The notes beneath the pieces are model-generated. The model saw only the letters and a program-made list of their open reading frames with translations, was not told where the DNA came from and did not search any database. A DNA stretch of 16,222 nt, from contig JAOAEN010000003.1 of assembly GCA_026416775.1 (NCBI GenBank), positions 1 to 16,222 on the forward strand, in the 5' to 3' direction. Both the position numbers and the translations under genes were made by a program. The stretch is from Dehalococcoidales bacterium (GTDB lineage: Bacteria; Chloroflexota; Dehalococcoidia; Dehalococcoidales; RBG-16-60-22). The first letter of the stretch is position 1. Every line of letters starts with the position of its first letter. This document shows, one piece after another, positions 1 through 8,025 of this stretch.

Positions 1-887
1 ACTGCGTTGTGTTCGGCAATGCAGTCCTGGGAACCGCGCAGCGCTTCAATTGCCATATACTGGATAGCCTGTGGGATGCCTGAATCCAGATTGGACTTGA
101 GCGTCCGCAGTGCCCCGACCACCTGGGCATTACCAACAACCATCCCGATACGCCAGCCGGTCATATTGTACGTCTTGGAGAAGGAATGGAACTCAACACC
201 AACCTCCTTGGCACCTTCCGCCTGCAGGAAACTCACCGGGCGGTAACCATCAAAAGCCACCTCGGAATAAGGCCCATCATGGCAGACGACGAGATCATTT
301 TTCCGGGCAAATTCAACGACCCGACGGAAAAATTCAAGGTCCGCCACCGCCCCGGTGGGATTGTTGGGGTAGTTAATCCACAGCACCCTCGCCTTCTTCA
401 GCACATCTGGGCGGATATTGTTCAGGCTGGGAAGAAAACCATTGTTCTCCTTAAGGGAGAGGTAATACACACGCCCGCCGGCAAGCTGGGTGCCGATAGC
501 ATAAACCGGATAAGCCGGATCCGGGACCAGGGCAACATCGCCGGGATTGATGAGGCAGAAAGCTAGATGCCCGATCCCTTCCTTGGAGCCGATGAGCGGC
601 AGCACCTCGGTATCCGGGTCAAGGTCAACGTTGAAACGGCTCTTGTACCATTCGGCAATCGCCCGGCGCAGCTCGGGAAGCCCTTCGGACTCGGGATAAC
701 GGTGGTTTGCCGGATCCTGTGCCGCCCGCAAGAGGGCATCAACCACATGGGACGGCGTGGGGATGTCGGGGTCACCGATGGCAAAACTGATGACCTCTTC
801 ACCCTTTGCCCTCTTCTCGGCGATTTTCTTGTTGATCTCAACAAAAAGGTACGGCTTTAGGTTCTGTATCCGCCTTGCTATCCTCAT
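1..887 (-). CDS. dapL: LL-diaminopimelate aminotransferase (3' end cut off by window edge)
   Basis: This is a class I/II PLP-dependent aminotransferase. I call it DapL, which converts tetrahydrodipicolinate directly to LL-2,6-diaminopimelate using glutamate and so bypasses the succinyl/acetyl branch of lysine synthesis. The visible 295 residues begin MRIARRIQNLKPYLF and contain the N-terminal substrate region FAIGDPDIPTP, the WINYPNNPTGA segment and the PLP-lysine motif SFSKTYNMTGWR (lysine about residue 238). The family is usually about 390 residues, so roughly 95 are missing beyond position 1. The ATG at 887 is preceded by a good Shine-Dalgarno, GGGAGAAG. It starts 10 bases after the dapF stop, so it is the third gene of miaA-dapF-dapL. 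The adjacent DapF, which uses the LL product, supports DapL over a general aspartate aminotransferase. The family call is firm; the exact substrate is inferred. Confidence 0.88.
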   Translation of the reverse strand, partial: MRIARRIQNLKPYLFVEINKKIAEKRAKGEEVISFAIGDPDIPTPSHVVDALLRAAQDPANHRYPESEGLPELRRAIAEWYKSRFNVDLDPDTEVLPLIGSKEGIGHLAFCLINPGDVALVPDPAYPVYAIGTQLAGGRVYYLSLKENNGFLPSLNNIRPDVLKKARVLWINYPNNPTGAVADLEFFRRVVEFARKNDLVVCHDGPYSEVAFDGYRPVSFLQAEGAKEVGVEFHSFSKTYNMTGWRIGMVVGNAQVVGALRTLKSNLDSGIPQAIQYMAIEALRGSQDCIAEHNA

Positions 888-897
888 AGACTTCTCC

Positions 898-1758
898 CTA
901 TTCAGGCCATTTACCTTCAAAGACAATCTCCGCCGGACCCCCCAGCACCACCTCCCCGTTACCGTTCCACTCGGCATTAAGGACTCCGCCGGGAAGACTC
1001 ACGTTCACCTTGCTCTCGGTGTAGCCGTGTAACCTGGAAGCCACGGTGATGGCACAGGTGCCGCTGCCACAGGCAAGTGTCTCCCCCACCCCCCTTTCCC
1101 AGACACGTGCCTCAATCTCGTTACGGTTGAGCACCCGCGCCACTTCAAAGTTGACCCGGTTAGGGAAAATTGGAAGGTTCTCCACAAGGCTTCCGAGCTT
1201 CCCCAGCGGGAATTCCGCAACCGGCCGGTCGTAGAAATATACCGCATGGGGGTTCCCCATGGAGACAAGGTTAAGCACGAGTTCAAACTCCGCCCCCCTG
1301 ACCCGGCAGGCGAGCATCCCGCCGATCAAGAACACATCTTTATCGCCTGTCTTCAACCGCACGGGGATCTGATCGGGGGCAAGCCTGGGTCTGCCCATGT
1401 TTGCCCAGAACTTGACCACCCTGCTCCCCTCCCTCTGCAGCCTGACATGGTTAACGGTACTGATGGTCTCGATGGTAATTTCTTCGGCATCACGCCTCAC
1501 CATTCCCTTTTCAAGGACATAACGGGCAATACACCTGATGCCATTACCACATGTTTCCGCCTCGGAGCCATCAGCATCAAAGGTACGCATGCCGAAATCA
1601 GCCTTTCCTGAAGGCAGGAGCACAAGCAGGCTATCAGCACCGATGCCGAAGTGCCGGTTGCAGACGGTTATCGCCAGTCTTGACCAGTCACGCTCAATCC
1701 CGCGTCCATCAACAACCACGAAATCATTACCAGCACCATGCATCTTGGTAAAGTCCAT
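898..1758 (-). CDS. dapF: diaminopimelate epimerase
   Basis: DapF interconverts LL- and meso-diaminopimelate in the cytoplasm, the step before decarboxylation to lysine. The 286-residue product has the family's usual length. Both catalytic cysteines of the cofactor-free racemase mechanism are present: Cys70 in AETCGNGIRC and Cys230 in ETLACGSGTC. The N-terminal KMHGAGNDFVVVD signature and the MGNPHAV segment (about 167-173) are also intact. The gene lies 20 bases after miaA and 10 bases before dapL, consistent with one transcript. The start ATG at 1758 has only a purine-rich GAGAGAAGAG leader as ribosome-binding site. Cultured Dehalococcoidia lack peptidoglycan, so the meso-diaminopimelate probably feeds lysine synthesis only; that is family knowledge applied here, not visible in the DNA. 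Confidence 0.96.
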   Translation of the reverse strand: MDFTKMHGAGNDFVVVDGRGIERDWSRLAITVCNRHFGIGADSLLVLLPSGKADFGMRTFDADGSEAETCGNGIRCIARYVLEKGMVRRDAEEITIETISTVNHVRLQREGSRVVKFWANMGRPRLAPDQIPVRLKTGDKDVFLIGGMLACRVRGAEFELVLNLVSMGNPHAVYFYDRPVAEFPLGKLGSLVENLPIFPNRVNFEVARVLNRNEIEARVWERGVGETLACGSGTCAITVASRLHGYTESKVNVSLPGGVLNAEWNGNGEVVLGGPAEIVFEGKWPE

Positions 1759-1778
1759 CTCTTCTCTCTTTTCCCTTT

Positions 1779-2741
1779 CTAGGATGCCATTTCTCCTTTC
1801 AAAAAACTTCCGACCAGGTCCATTATCTGCTTTTCCGGATCCTGTCTTATATCAAACCAGCGAATTTTCGGGTCATCCCGGCGGAACCACGCATACTGGT
1901 GACGGATAAAGCGGTGCGTCTCCGCCTTCATCCTGCCGATAGCTTCCTCGAGCGACAGCTTACCCTCAAGGTACTGCCCCATCTGGCGGTAGCCGATGCT
2001 GGTCATCGATGGCAGGTCAGGCCCATATCCCATATGGAGCAACGCTGCCACTTCCTGGACAAGCCCGGTCTCTATCATCCTGTCAATCCGGCGGTCAACC
2101 ATGGCATACAGTTCTGCTCGTCCGGTCGTCAGACCAATCATCAAGGAACAAAAAGAAGGTTCATTTTTGATCCGGAGCTGGGAAAACGTCTTTCCCGCCC
2201 GGTTATACACCTCTAGGGCACGGATCACCCGCCGTATATTCCGGCGGTCGATTTTAGCGGCTGCCTGAGGGTCGACGGCAACAAGCTGGACATAAAGGGC
2301 ATCGGCATCTCCATCAAAGGCTTCTTTTTCCCTATTATAACGGAATTCGCCATCAGGGGGTACTTCCGGAACCTGCCAGCCTTCAAGAAGCGCCTTCACG
2401 TACTGCCCCGTTCCCCCCACCACAAACGGCACTTTCCCGCGGCGGAAAATATCTTCAATCGCCTTCCGGGCAAGCACGAGGTACTGTGCCAGACTGAACG
2501 GTTCATCGGGGTTGATGATACTTATGAGATGGTGGGGTACCCGCTCAAGCTCCTCGGGCGATGGCTTGGCGGTGCCAATATCCATGTGGCGATAGACCTG
2601 CCGGCTATCAGCACTGACAATCTCGCCGGCAAACTCCTCCGCCAGTCTGACCGCAAGCCGGCTCTTGCCGGGCCCGGTAGGTCCGACAATGGCAACAAGA
2701 CGTCTTGAACTTTTTTGGCTACCTTCTCCCAGATCTTCCAA
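1779..2741 (-). CDS. miaA: tRNA dimethylallyltransferase
   Basis: MiaA transfers a dimethylallyl group from dimethylallyl diphosphate to N6 of adenosine 37 in tRNAs reading UNN codons. The 320-residue product carries the P-loop GPTGPGKS (20-27), the DSRQVYRHMDIGTAKP motif (45-60), the GGTGQY motif (109-114) and RRVIRALEVY (170-179). These are in the right order and the length is normal. The start is a TTG at 2741; no ATG or GTG lies in frame between the upstream stop and the P-loop. No good Shine-Dalgarno precedes the TTG, but a strong-looking GGGAGAAGG lies inside codons 4-7, where it cannot serve this start. It is the first gene of miaA-dapF-dapL, 67 bases after tpiA, with its own extended -10 promoter. 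Its substrate comes from the pathway begun by the nearby dxs. Confidence 0.95.
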   Translation of the reverse strand: MEDLGEGSQKSSRRLVAIVGPTGPGKSRLAVRLAEEFAGEIVSADSRQVYRHMDIGTAKPSPEELERVPHHLISIINPDEPFSLAQYLVLARKAIEDIFRRGKVPFVVGGTGQYVKALLEGWQVPEVPPDGEFRYNREKEAFDGDADALYVQLVAVDPQAAAKIDRRNIRRVIRALEVYNRAGKTFSQLRIKNEPSFCSLMIGLTTGRAELYAMVDRRIDRMIETGLVQEVAALLHMGYGPDLPSMTSIGYRQMGQYLEGKLSLEEAIGRMKAETHRFIRHQYAWFRRDDPKIRWFDIRQDPEKQIMDLVGSFLKGEMAS

Positions 2742-2762
2742 AGAACCGAAATATGCTCTTTT

Positions 2763-2778
2763 TGCTTAAATTATACCA
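2763..2778 (-). promoter_or_regulatory. extended -10 promoter for miaA-dapF-dapL
   Basis: Reading the minus strand, TGGTATAAT ends at 2770. This is a perfect TATAAT (2770-2775) with the TGn extension (2776-2778). No good -35 is visible, as is common for extended -10 promoters. Transcription would start near 2763, giving a leader of about 22 bases before the TTG of miaA. It lies in the 67-base gap after the tpiA stop, so the dap/miaA genes can be transcribed separately from the dxs operon. Predicted from sequence only. Confidence 0.6.
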
Positions 2779-2808
2779 CACCGGGGTCAGGAAGACCGTA
2801 AGAGAGAT

Positions 2809-3576
2809 TCAAAGCCCCCTGATATCTGCTGCCTGCCTGACAATACTGACAAACTCGTCAGCCCTGAGGCTGGCACCACCGACCAGGGCGCCATCGATAT
2901 CCGGCTGCCTGAGGAAATCAGCAATATTCTCCGGGCTAACACTTCCACCGTAGAGAATACGCACGGTATTGGCAATGCCGCTGCCGTGGAGATGGACGAT
3001 AAAACGGCGGATGAAGCTGATGGTCATCCCGGCATCCTCGGGGCGGGCCGGCTTGCCCGTGCCGATCGCCCAGACCGGCTCATAGGCAATGACACAGCCA
3101 CTCATGTAATAGGCACGGTCAGCACAGGCCATGAGCTGGCGTCCCAGCACCTCACGTGTCTGTCCTGCCTCGTTTTCTTCCACTGTCTCTCCAACACATA
3201 ATATGGGTTTAAGCCCGTAGTTTACCGCCATCTTCACCTTCTTGTTCACGATCTCATCGGTCTCGCCGAAATAGCGCCGTCTCTCCGAATGCCCGATGAT
3301 CACGTAATCACACAGCCCCTTGAGCATAGGCGGCGAAATCTCCCCAGTGTAGGCACCTTTCTCCTCATAGAACACGTTCTGGGCACCGAGCTTGATGGAA
3401 CTCCCCTTTATCATAGCGTGAGCCGGCACTAGGGAAATAAAAGGAGGACAGATCACCTTCTCCACCCCCTTTATCTTGTTCAACTCGGATTGCATCGTCT
3501 TTATCAGATGCACTGCCTCGTCAACGGTGGTATGCATCTTCCAGTTGCCGGCAATAAGCGGAATACGCGTCATCAT
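2809..3576 (-). CDS. tpiA: triosephosphate isomerase
   Basis: TpiA interconverts dihydroxyacetone phosphate and glyceraldehyde 3-phosphate in glycolysis/gluconeogenesis. The 255-residue product is a complete TIM barrel with all catalytic residues visible: Lys13 in GNWKMH, His96 in IGHSERR and Glu166 in AYEPVWAIGTGK. The phosphate-binding LYGGSV segment (208-213) is present too. The start ATG-ATG at 3576 follows a GGAG six bases after the upstream apgM stop, which indicates tight coupling. It is the last gene of dxs-pgk-apgM-tpiA. Its product, glyceraldehyde 3-phosphate, is one of the two substrates of Dxs at the head of the same operon. Confidence 0.97.
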   Translation of the reverse strand: MMTRIPLIAGNWKMHTTVDEAVHLIKTMQSELNKIKGVEKVICPPFISLVPAHAMIKGSSIKLGAQNVFYEEKGAYTGEISPPMLKGLCDYVIIGHSERRRYFGETDEIVNKKVKMAVNYGLKPILCVGETVEENEAGQTREVLGRQLMACADRAYYMSGCVIAYEPVWAIGTGKPARPEDAGMTISFIRRFIVHLHGSGIANTVRILYGGSVSPENIADFLRQPDIDGALVGGASLRADEFVSIVRQAADIRGL

Positions 3577-3582
3577 CTGCTC

Positions 3583-4323
3583 CTAAGCCCCGTATTTCGT
3601 CAGCTTCAGGGCATAAGCCATGGCAAGCCCCATGATCTCCACTGCAGGAATCCTGCCCAGCCCACCGCTGGCAAAGGCACTCTCAGAAAACTTGCTTACC
3701 CCGTCGCGGCGGCAGTACCTGGAGCAGAGCAGCACCGGCACCGGATGCCAGCTATGCCCCCGCAGGACTGCCGGTGTGGAATGGTCGCCGGTGATAACGA
3801 GAACGTCGGGCCTGAGGTTAATCACCCTGGGCAACACCGCATCAATCTCTTCAAGCACCCTCACCTTGCGGGCAAAATCACCGTCTTCACCTGCAGTATC
3901 CGTCCACTTCACGTGAAGGAAGAAAAAGTCATACCTCGCGTAGTTCTCCTCAAGTGCCCCGACCTCGTCCTTGAGGCTGTTGCCCGCCGGCACCACCTCC
4001 ATGCCCACCAGCCTTGCCAGCCCCCGGTACATGGGATAGACGGCGATTACCAAGGGATTCAGCCTGTAGATTTCCTGCATCGTGGGCAACCGGGGCTTAC
4101 GGGAAAAACCGCGCAGCAGGATCATGTTTGCCTGCTTCTGTCCCCCCAGGACATCACGCGCCTTTTCCACAAAATGCCGGGCAATCCGCGCCAGCCTTTC
4201 CGACCCGGACGATAGAGCCCGGATCTCCAGCGGAGACATTCCTGTCCGTGAAGGGTCGGATTCCGTCAGGTCGGCGTCCAAGCCGCTTCCCCGGAAGACC
4301 ACGACAAAGCGGTGCTCCCGCAC
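3583..4323 (-). CDS. apgM: phosphoglycerate mutase (ApgM type), C-terminal part after in-frame stop
   Basis: This holds the rest of the archaeal-type cofactor-independent phosphoglycerate mutase that begins at 4788. It continues in the same reading frame as the N-terminal part, separated only by a TAA (4327-4329) and one CCC codon. From the GTG at 4323 it encodes 246 residues starting VREHRFVVVFRG, which is mid-domain sequence in this family. Metal/substrate motifs are intact: HVKWTDTAGEDGDF (137-150), ITGDHSTPA (178-186) and GHSWHPVPVLL (189-199). The two parts plus the two intervening codons would give 401 residues, close to the family's usual length of about 400. AAGG lies eight bases before the GTG, so restart of translation after the stop is conceivable. 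Otherwise this is the 3' part of a nonsense-broken gene or a base error in the sequence. The family call is firm; whether it is translated is unknown. Confidence 0.85.
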   Translation of the reverse strand: MREHRFVVVFRGSGLDADLTESDPSRTGMSPLEIRALSSGSERLARIARHFVEKARDVLGGQKQANMILLRGFSRKPRLPTMQEIYRLNPLVIAVYPMYRGLARLVGMEVVPAGNSLKDEVGALEENYARYDFFFLHVKWTDTAGEDGDFARKVRVLEEIDAVLPRVINLRPDVLVITGDHSTPAVLRGHSWHPVPVLLCSRYCRRDGVSKFSESAFASGGLGRIPAVEIMGLAMAYALKLTKYGA

Positions 4324-4326
4324 GGG

Positions 4327-4788
4327 TTATACCTTCACGTCCACACCATCAAAGTTCATCCCGTCAAGCTTCTGACAGAGCTTTATACACTCTTCGGTGG
4401 TAATGCGCCCTGCCCGGCGGTCGGTGATGATACCGTTCTCATCTACAGTACAGAAATTGCCGCGTGCTGCCACGTCCCCATCCTCAAGGACAATGTCAAT
4501 TCCCAGCGCCTCCAGCACCCCCCGCCCGATATTGTACTCAAGCGGGTCATAGCCGAAAAGCGCCAGATGCCCCGGACCGCTGCCCGGGGTGATACCGGGG
4601 CTGACCGGGTCGGCGAGCCCGCATACGCCATTGGCAGCAAGCCTGTCCAGATTGGGGATACGGGCGGTCTCAAGCTCGGTGAGCCCGGTCTTCGGGTCAG
4701 GAAGCCCGCCCAGACCGTCAATCACGAGCATGATAATCTTTTCCGGGGTAACTTGGGAAAGTCCCCTGATCAGCTCAAGCCGGTTCAT
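4327..4788 (-). CDS. apgM: phosphoglycerate mutase (ApgM type), N-terminal part ending at premature TAA
   Basis: ApgM interconverts 2-phosphoglycerate and 3-phosphoglycerate without 2,3-bisphosphoglycerate and belongs to the alkaline phosphatase superfamily. This 153-residue part has the metal-binding MLVIDGLGGLPD (20-31) and the GSGPGHLALFGYDP motif (69-82), whose first serine (Ser70) is the likely phosphorylated nucleophile. It ends at TAA (4329-4327), where family members continue into a VREHRFVVVFRG-like stretch that is present in frame two codons later. A single base change from AAA (Lys) to TAA would explain the break. The ATG at 4788 overlaps the pgk stop as ATGA, with AGGATAGGAA upstream, so it is translationally coupled to pgk. 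The N-terminal part alone lacks the second metal-binding set and should not be active. Confidence 0.85.
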   Translation of the reverse strand: MNRLELIRGLSQVTPEKIIMLVIDGLGGLPDPKTGLTELETARIPNLDRLAANGVCGLADPVSPGITPGSGPGHLALFGYDPLEYNIGRGVLEALGIDIVLEDGDVAARGNFCTVDENGIITDRRAGRITTEECIKLCQKLDGMNFDGVDVKV

Positions 4789-5972
4789 TTCCTATCCTGC
4801 AACGCGGTGACTCCGGGAAGCTCTTCGCCGCCGAGGAACTGGAGCGAAGCACCGCCACCCGTGGAAACAAAAGTCAGCTTACCGGAAAGCCCCAGAGCAT
4901 CAATGATCTCCGCCGTGGAGCCGCCGCCAACGATGGTCTTGGCCTCAAGCCGGGGTAAAGCCCGGGCAATGCTTTCGGTGCCCCGGGAGAACTTGGGTAT
5001 CTCGTAGATACCCATCGGACCGTTCCAGAAGACGGTTCGTGCCCTCTCCATCTCCCCCAGAAACAGCTCAACCGTCTTCGGCCCGATGTCCACGATCTTT
5101 TCCCCCGCCGGAATTGACTTTATGTCAACAACCCTGGTTTCAGCCCCATCGTCCAGTCTGTCGGCGATAACAGCATCAAGGGGCAGGATAATCCTCACCC
5201 CGTTGTTCTTCGCATCCTCCAGAAGCTCATGGGCAACATCAATGCTCTCCATCTCAACCGACGAATCGCCCACATTATAAGACCTAGCTTTCAGGAAGGT
5301 CGCCGCCATACCGCCGCCGATAAGCAGCCGGTCAACCCTCCCCATGATGTTTTTCAGCAACTTCACCTTGTCGCTGACCTTGGCACCACCGAAAATCGCA
5401 ACAAACGGATGCTCCGGATTTTTCAACAGCCCGCCGAGGGTATTGATCTCTTTTTCAAGGAGAAAACCGGCAACCGCAGGCAGGTGCCTGGTGACGCCCG
5501 TTACCGAAGCGTGTGCCCGGTGGGCAGTGCCAAAGGCATCGTTGACCAATACATCGCCAAGCCGTGCCAGCGCCCGGGCAAATTCGGGGTCACCGGCTTC
5601 CTCTTCAGCATGGAAACGCAGGTTCTCCAGAAGCAGGACCTCCCCCGGCTTCAGCCCCGCTACCAGCTTTTCTACCCCGGGGCCGATACAGTCCGGAGCA
5701 AGCTTCACCTTCCTGCCCAGTATCTCGGAAAGCTTCTGCGCCACGGGGGCCAGGCTGAATTCCGGAGAAGGCTTTCCTTTGGGTCTGCCCAGATGCGACA
5801 TGAGAACAATCTTCGCTCCCTGTCTGATAAGATATTCTATCGTCGGGAGCGTAGCCCGAATCCGGCTATCGTCGGTAATTACCCCGTTTGCATCGATGGG
5901 GACATTAAAGTCCACGCGGACAAGCACGCGCTTGCCGGAAACCGGGACATCACGAACCGTCATCTTGTCCAT
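4785..5972 (-). CDS. pgk: phosphoglycerate kinase
   Basis: Pgk transfers phosphate between 1,3-bisphosphoglycerate and ADP in glycolysis or the reverse in gluconeogenesis. The 395-residue product has the normal length and all landmarks: VRVDFNVP (18-25), SHLGRPKG (59-66), LENLRFHAEEE (115-125), FGGAKVSDK (194-202), NGPMGIYE (317-324) and the nucleotide-binding GGGSTAEIID (349-358). The ATG at 5972 follows GAGAGGT; a second in-frame ATG three codons on is less likely. It lies 62 bases after dxs with no convincing promoter or terminator between, and its stop overlaps the start of apgM, its neighbour in the pathway. Confidence 0.97.
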   Translation of the reverse strand: MDKMTVRDVPVSGKRVLVRVDFNVPIDANGVITDDSRIRATLPTIEYLIRQGAKIVLMSHLGRPKGKPSPEFSLAPVAQKLSEILGRKVKLAPDCIGPGVEKLVAGLKPGEVLLLENLRFHAEEEAGDPEFARALARLGDVLVNDAFGTAHRAHASVTGVTRHLPAVAGFLLEKEINTLGGLLKNPEHPFVAIFGGAKVSDKVKLLKNIMGRVDRLLIGGGMAATFLKARSYNVGDSSVEMESIDVAHELLEDAKNNGVRIILPLDAVIADRLDDGAETRVVDIKSIPAGEKIVDIGPKTVELFLGEMERARTVFWNGPMGIYEIPKFSRGTESIARALPRLEAKTIVGGGSTAEIIDALGLSGKLTFVSTGGGASLQFLGGEELPGVTALQDRK

Positions 5973-6034
5973 AAATTACCTCTCAACCGCGGTATAAAAT
6001 CAGACCTCCGCGAACTGCCACACCCGCCGCCCGC

Positions 6035-7933
6035 TCAACCGGTCCTTGCCCTGTTATCAAGTGCCGGCTTCAGTAAAAGCTCCGGGAACGCCATGGTAAT
6101 CTTCCTGACAATACCACTGGCATCAAGACCGTACTTGGCACGCAGGACTGCCTGCGAACCGTGCTCCACAAATTCATCGGGAATGCCAATACTCACCAGA
6201 GAGACATCGTTCTGTTTGGACTCCTGAAGCAAGCCTGCCACATGGCTGCCGAAACCACCGCTCAGCACGTTCTCCTCAACGGTCACAAACCTCTTGATAC
6301 GGCGGGACAGGTCAAGAACAAGGGAACCATCAATGGGCTTTGCAAAACGCGCATTGACAACCGTTGCCTCAACCCCGAGACCGGCAAGCTCCTCGGCGGC
6401 TTCCATGGCCGGTGCCACGGAAGAACCAAGAGCCCAAATAACAAGATGATTTCCCCTCCTCAGGACTTCACCTTTGCCGACCGGTATCCGTATGAACCTC
6501 TCATCGAGAGGAACACCCAGCCCCGGGCTACGCGGATAGCGCACCGCCATGGGCTTTCCCAGTTTTACCGCAGTATAGAAAAGGTGCTGGAGTTCATTTT
6601 CATCCCTGGGGCTGGCCACAACGAGACCGGGAACCAGCGTGAGATACGAAATATCAAAGATCCCCTGATGGGTCTTCCCGTCATCACCGACAATCCCGCC
6701 CCGGTCAACGGCAAAGACCACCGGCAACTTCTGCAGGCATACGTCGTGGATAATCTGGTCAAACGCCCGCTGGAGAAAGGTTGAATAAATCGCCACGACC
6801 GGGATATAGCCCTGGGATGCCATGCCCGCCGCAAATGTCACCGCATGCTGCTCACAAATCCCCACATCATAGACCCGATCAGGGAATTCATCAGCCACGA
6901 TGTTGAGACAGTTTCCCTCAGGCATTGCCGGCGTAATAATGATAAGTCGCTTTTCCTCGCGTACCAGACGGAGCATTGTCCGGGCGAAAATCTCGCTGTA
7001 AGTCGGTGCTCCGCGGGTCTCACCGCCCTTAGCCGATACCCCATGGAAATAGACGGCGTTCTTCTCCGCGGGAAGATACCCTTTGCCCTTGGTAGTAATG
7101 ACATGGACCAGGGTCGGCTTTGCGGCAAAATCCCTCACCCTGATGAAGACCTCTTCAAGATCACGAATGCTGTGCCCGTCTATCGGACCGATGTAGGTAA
7201 AACCCAGTGCTTCCCAGAGAGGCGTGGGCATGAAAAAACCCTTGATGCGCGCTTCAATCTGGCGGTAGAGCCCCCACAGCCTGGCACCGAAGGGCAAGGC
7301 ATGAACGATTTTCTCGCCTCCCCTCTTTGCCCGACGGAGACTCTGGTTCAAACGTACCTGCCCGAGCAGCTTTGCCAGTGCCCCGACGGTGGGTGAAATT
7401 GACATGCCATTATCATTGAGGACGACGATAAGACGGTTCCCCAGATGCCCGGCATGATTCAACGCCTCAAAGGCCATCCCGGACATGATGGCACCATCGC
7501 CGATCACCGCAATTACCCTGTAGTCTTCACCGGCAAGGTCACGGGCAACCGCCATCCCCAAAGCGGCTGATATTGAGGTACTGGCATGACCGGCACCAAA
7601 AGGGTCATGTTCGCTCTCCTCGCGCGAGGTGAAGCCGGAGATCCCGCCGTACTGCCTCAGCGAACCGAAAAGCTTCCGCCTGCCCGTGAGCAACTTATGG
7701 ACATAACTCTGGTGCCCGACATCCCAGATGATCTTATCACGCGGGCTATCAAACACGCGGTGCAGGGCAATGGTGAGTTCAACAACACCCAGATTGGAAG
7801 CCAGATGTCCGCCGGTAGTGGTTACGGTCTCGATGATTTCGTGCCTGATTTCTGCCGCTAGCTCTTCCAGGGATGCTTGCGGCAGTTTCTTGAGATCCGC
7901 CGGGCTATCAATACTATCAAGCAGTCTCGGCAT
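6035..7933 (-). CDS. dxs: 1-deoxy-D-xylulose-5-phosphate synthase
   Basis: Dxs condenses pyruvate with glyceraldehyde 3-phosphate, using thiamine diphosphate, in the first step of the MEP isoprenoid pathway. The 632-residue protein has the family length and domain order. The N-terminal thiamine-binding domain has His43 in TTGGHLASNLG, the GDGAIMSG motif (145-152) and VLNDN (171-175). The pyrimidine-binding transketolase domain follows with DRGGIVGDDGKTHQG, and then the C-terminal transketolase domain with VTVEENVLSGGFG. The ATG at 7933 is the only in-frame start after the promoter, and its ribosome-binding site is poor. It heads the dxs-pgk-apgM-tpiA operon and faces away from the membrane-protein gene at 8073. 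Confidence 0.97.
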   Translation of the reverse strand: MPRLLDSIDSPADLKKLPQASLEELAAEIRHEIIETVTTTGGHLASNLGVVELTIALHRVFDSPRDKIIWDVGHQSYVHKLLTGRRKLFGSLRQYGGISGFTSREESEHDPFGAGHASTSISAALGMAVARDLAGEDYRVIAVIGDGAIMSGMAFEALNHAGHLGNRLIVVLNDNGMSISPTVGALAKLLGQVRLNQSLRRAKRGGEKIVHALPFGARLWGLYRQIEARIKGFFMPTPLWEALGFTYIGPIDGHSIRDLEEVFIRVRDFAAKPTLVHVITTKGKGYLPAEKNAVYFHGVSAKGGETRGAPTYSEIFARTMLRLVREEKRLIIITPAMPEGNCLNIVADEFPDRVYDVGICEQHAVTFAAGMASQGYIPVVAIYSTFLQRAFDQIIHDVCLQKLPVVFAVDRGGIVGDDGKTHQGIFDISYLTLVPGLVVASPRDENELQHLFYTAVKLGKPMAVRYPRSPGLGVPLDERFIRIPVGKGEVLRRGNHLVIWALGSSVAPAMEAAEELAGLGVEATVVNARFAKPIDGSLVLDLSRRIKRFVTVEENVLSGGFGSHVAGLLQESKQNDVSLVSIGIPDEFVEHGSQAVLRAKYGLDASGIVRKITMAFPELLLKPALDNRARTG

Positions 7934-7963
7934 GGCATTTCTGGGTCTTGAAGAAGACGAACT

Positions 7964-8000
7964 AACCCTAATACTATCCCACCATCTGTCCCATTGTCAA
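7964..8000 (-). promoter_or_regulatory. promoter of the dxs-pgk-apgM-tpiA operon
   Basis: On the minus strand a perfect -35 TTGACA (8000-7995) is followed after 18 bases by TAGTAT (7976-7971), which matches four of six consensus positions. Transcription would start near 7964, about 30 bases before the dxs ATG. Its -35 faces the -35 of the divergent promoter for the gene at 8073 across a 25-base spacer. Predicted by eye; no regulator is implied. Confidence 0.6.
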
Positions 8001-8025
8001 GCTAAAGCTATTCTCCGAAGCTGGC

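Noticed and set aside
3490..4215. Plus-strand open frame of 241 codons
   Set aside because: It lies antisense to tpiA and apgM, whose motifs are unmistakable; the translation is His/Pro-rich mirror sequence without domains.
4327..4329. Recoding of the apgM stop as pyrrolysine or selenocysteine
   Set aside because: The codon is TAA; pyrrolysine uses TAG and selenocysteine TGA, and no hairpin of SECIS type is evident nearby.
5229..6227. Plus-strand open frame of 332 codons
   Set aside because: Antisense shadow of pgk and dxs; long only because of GC-rich codon structure on the other strand.
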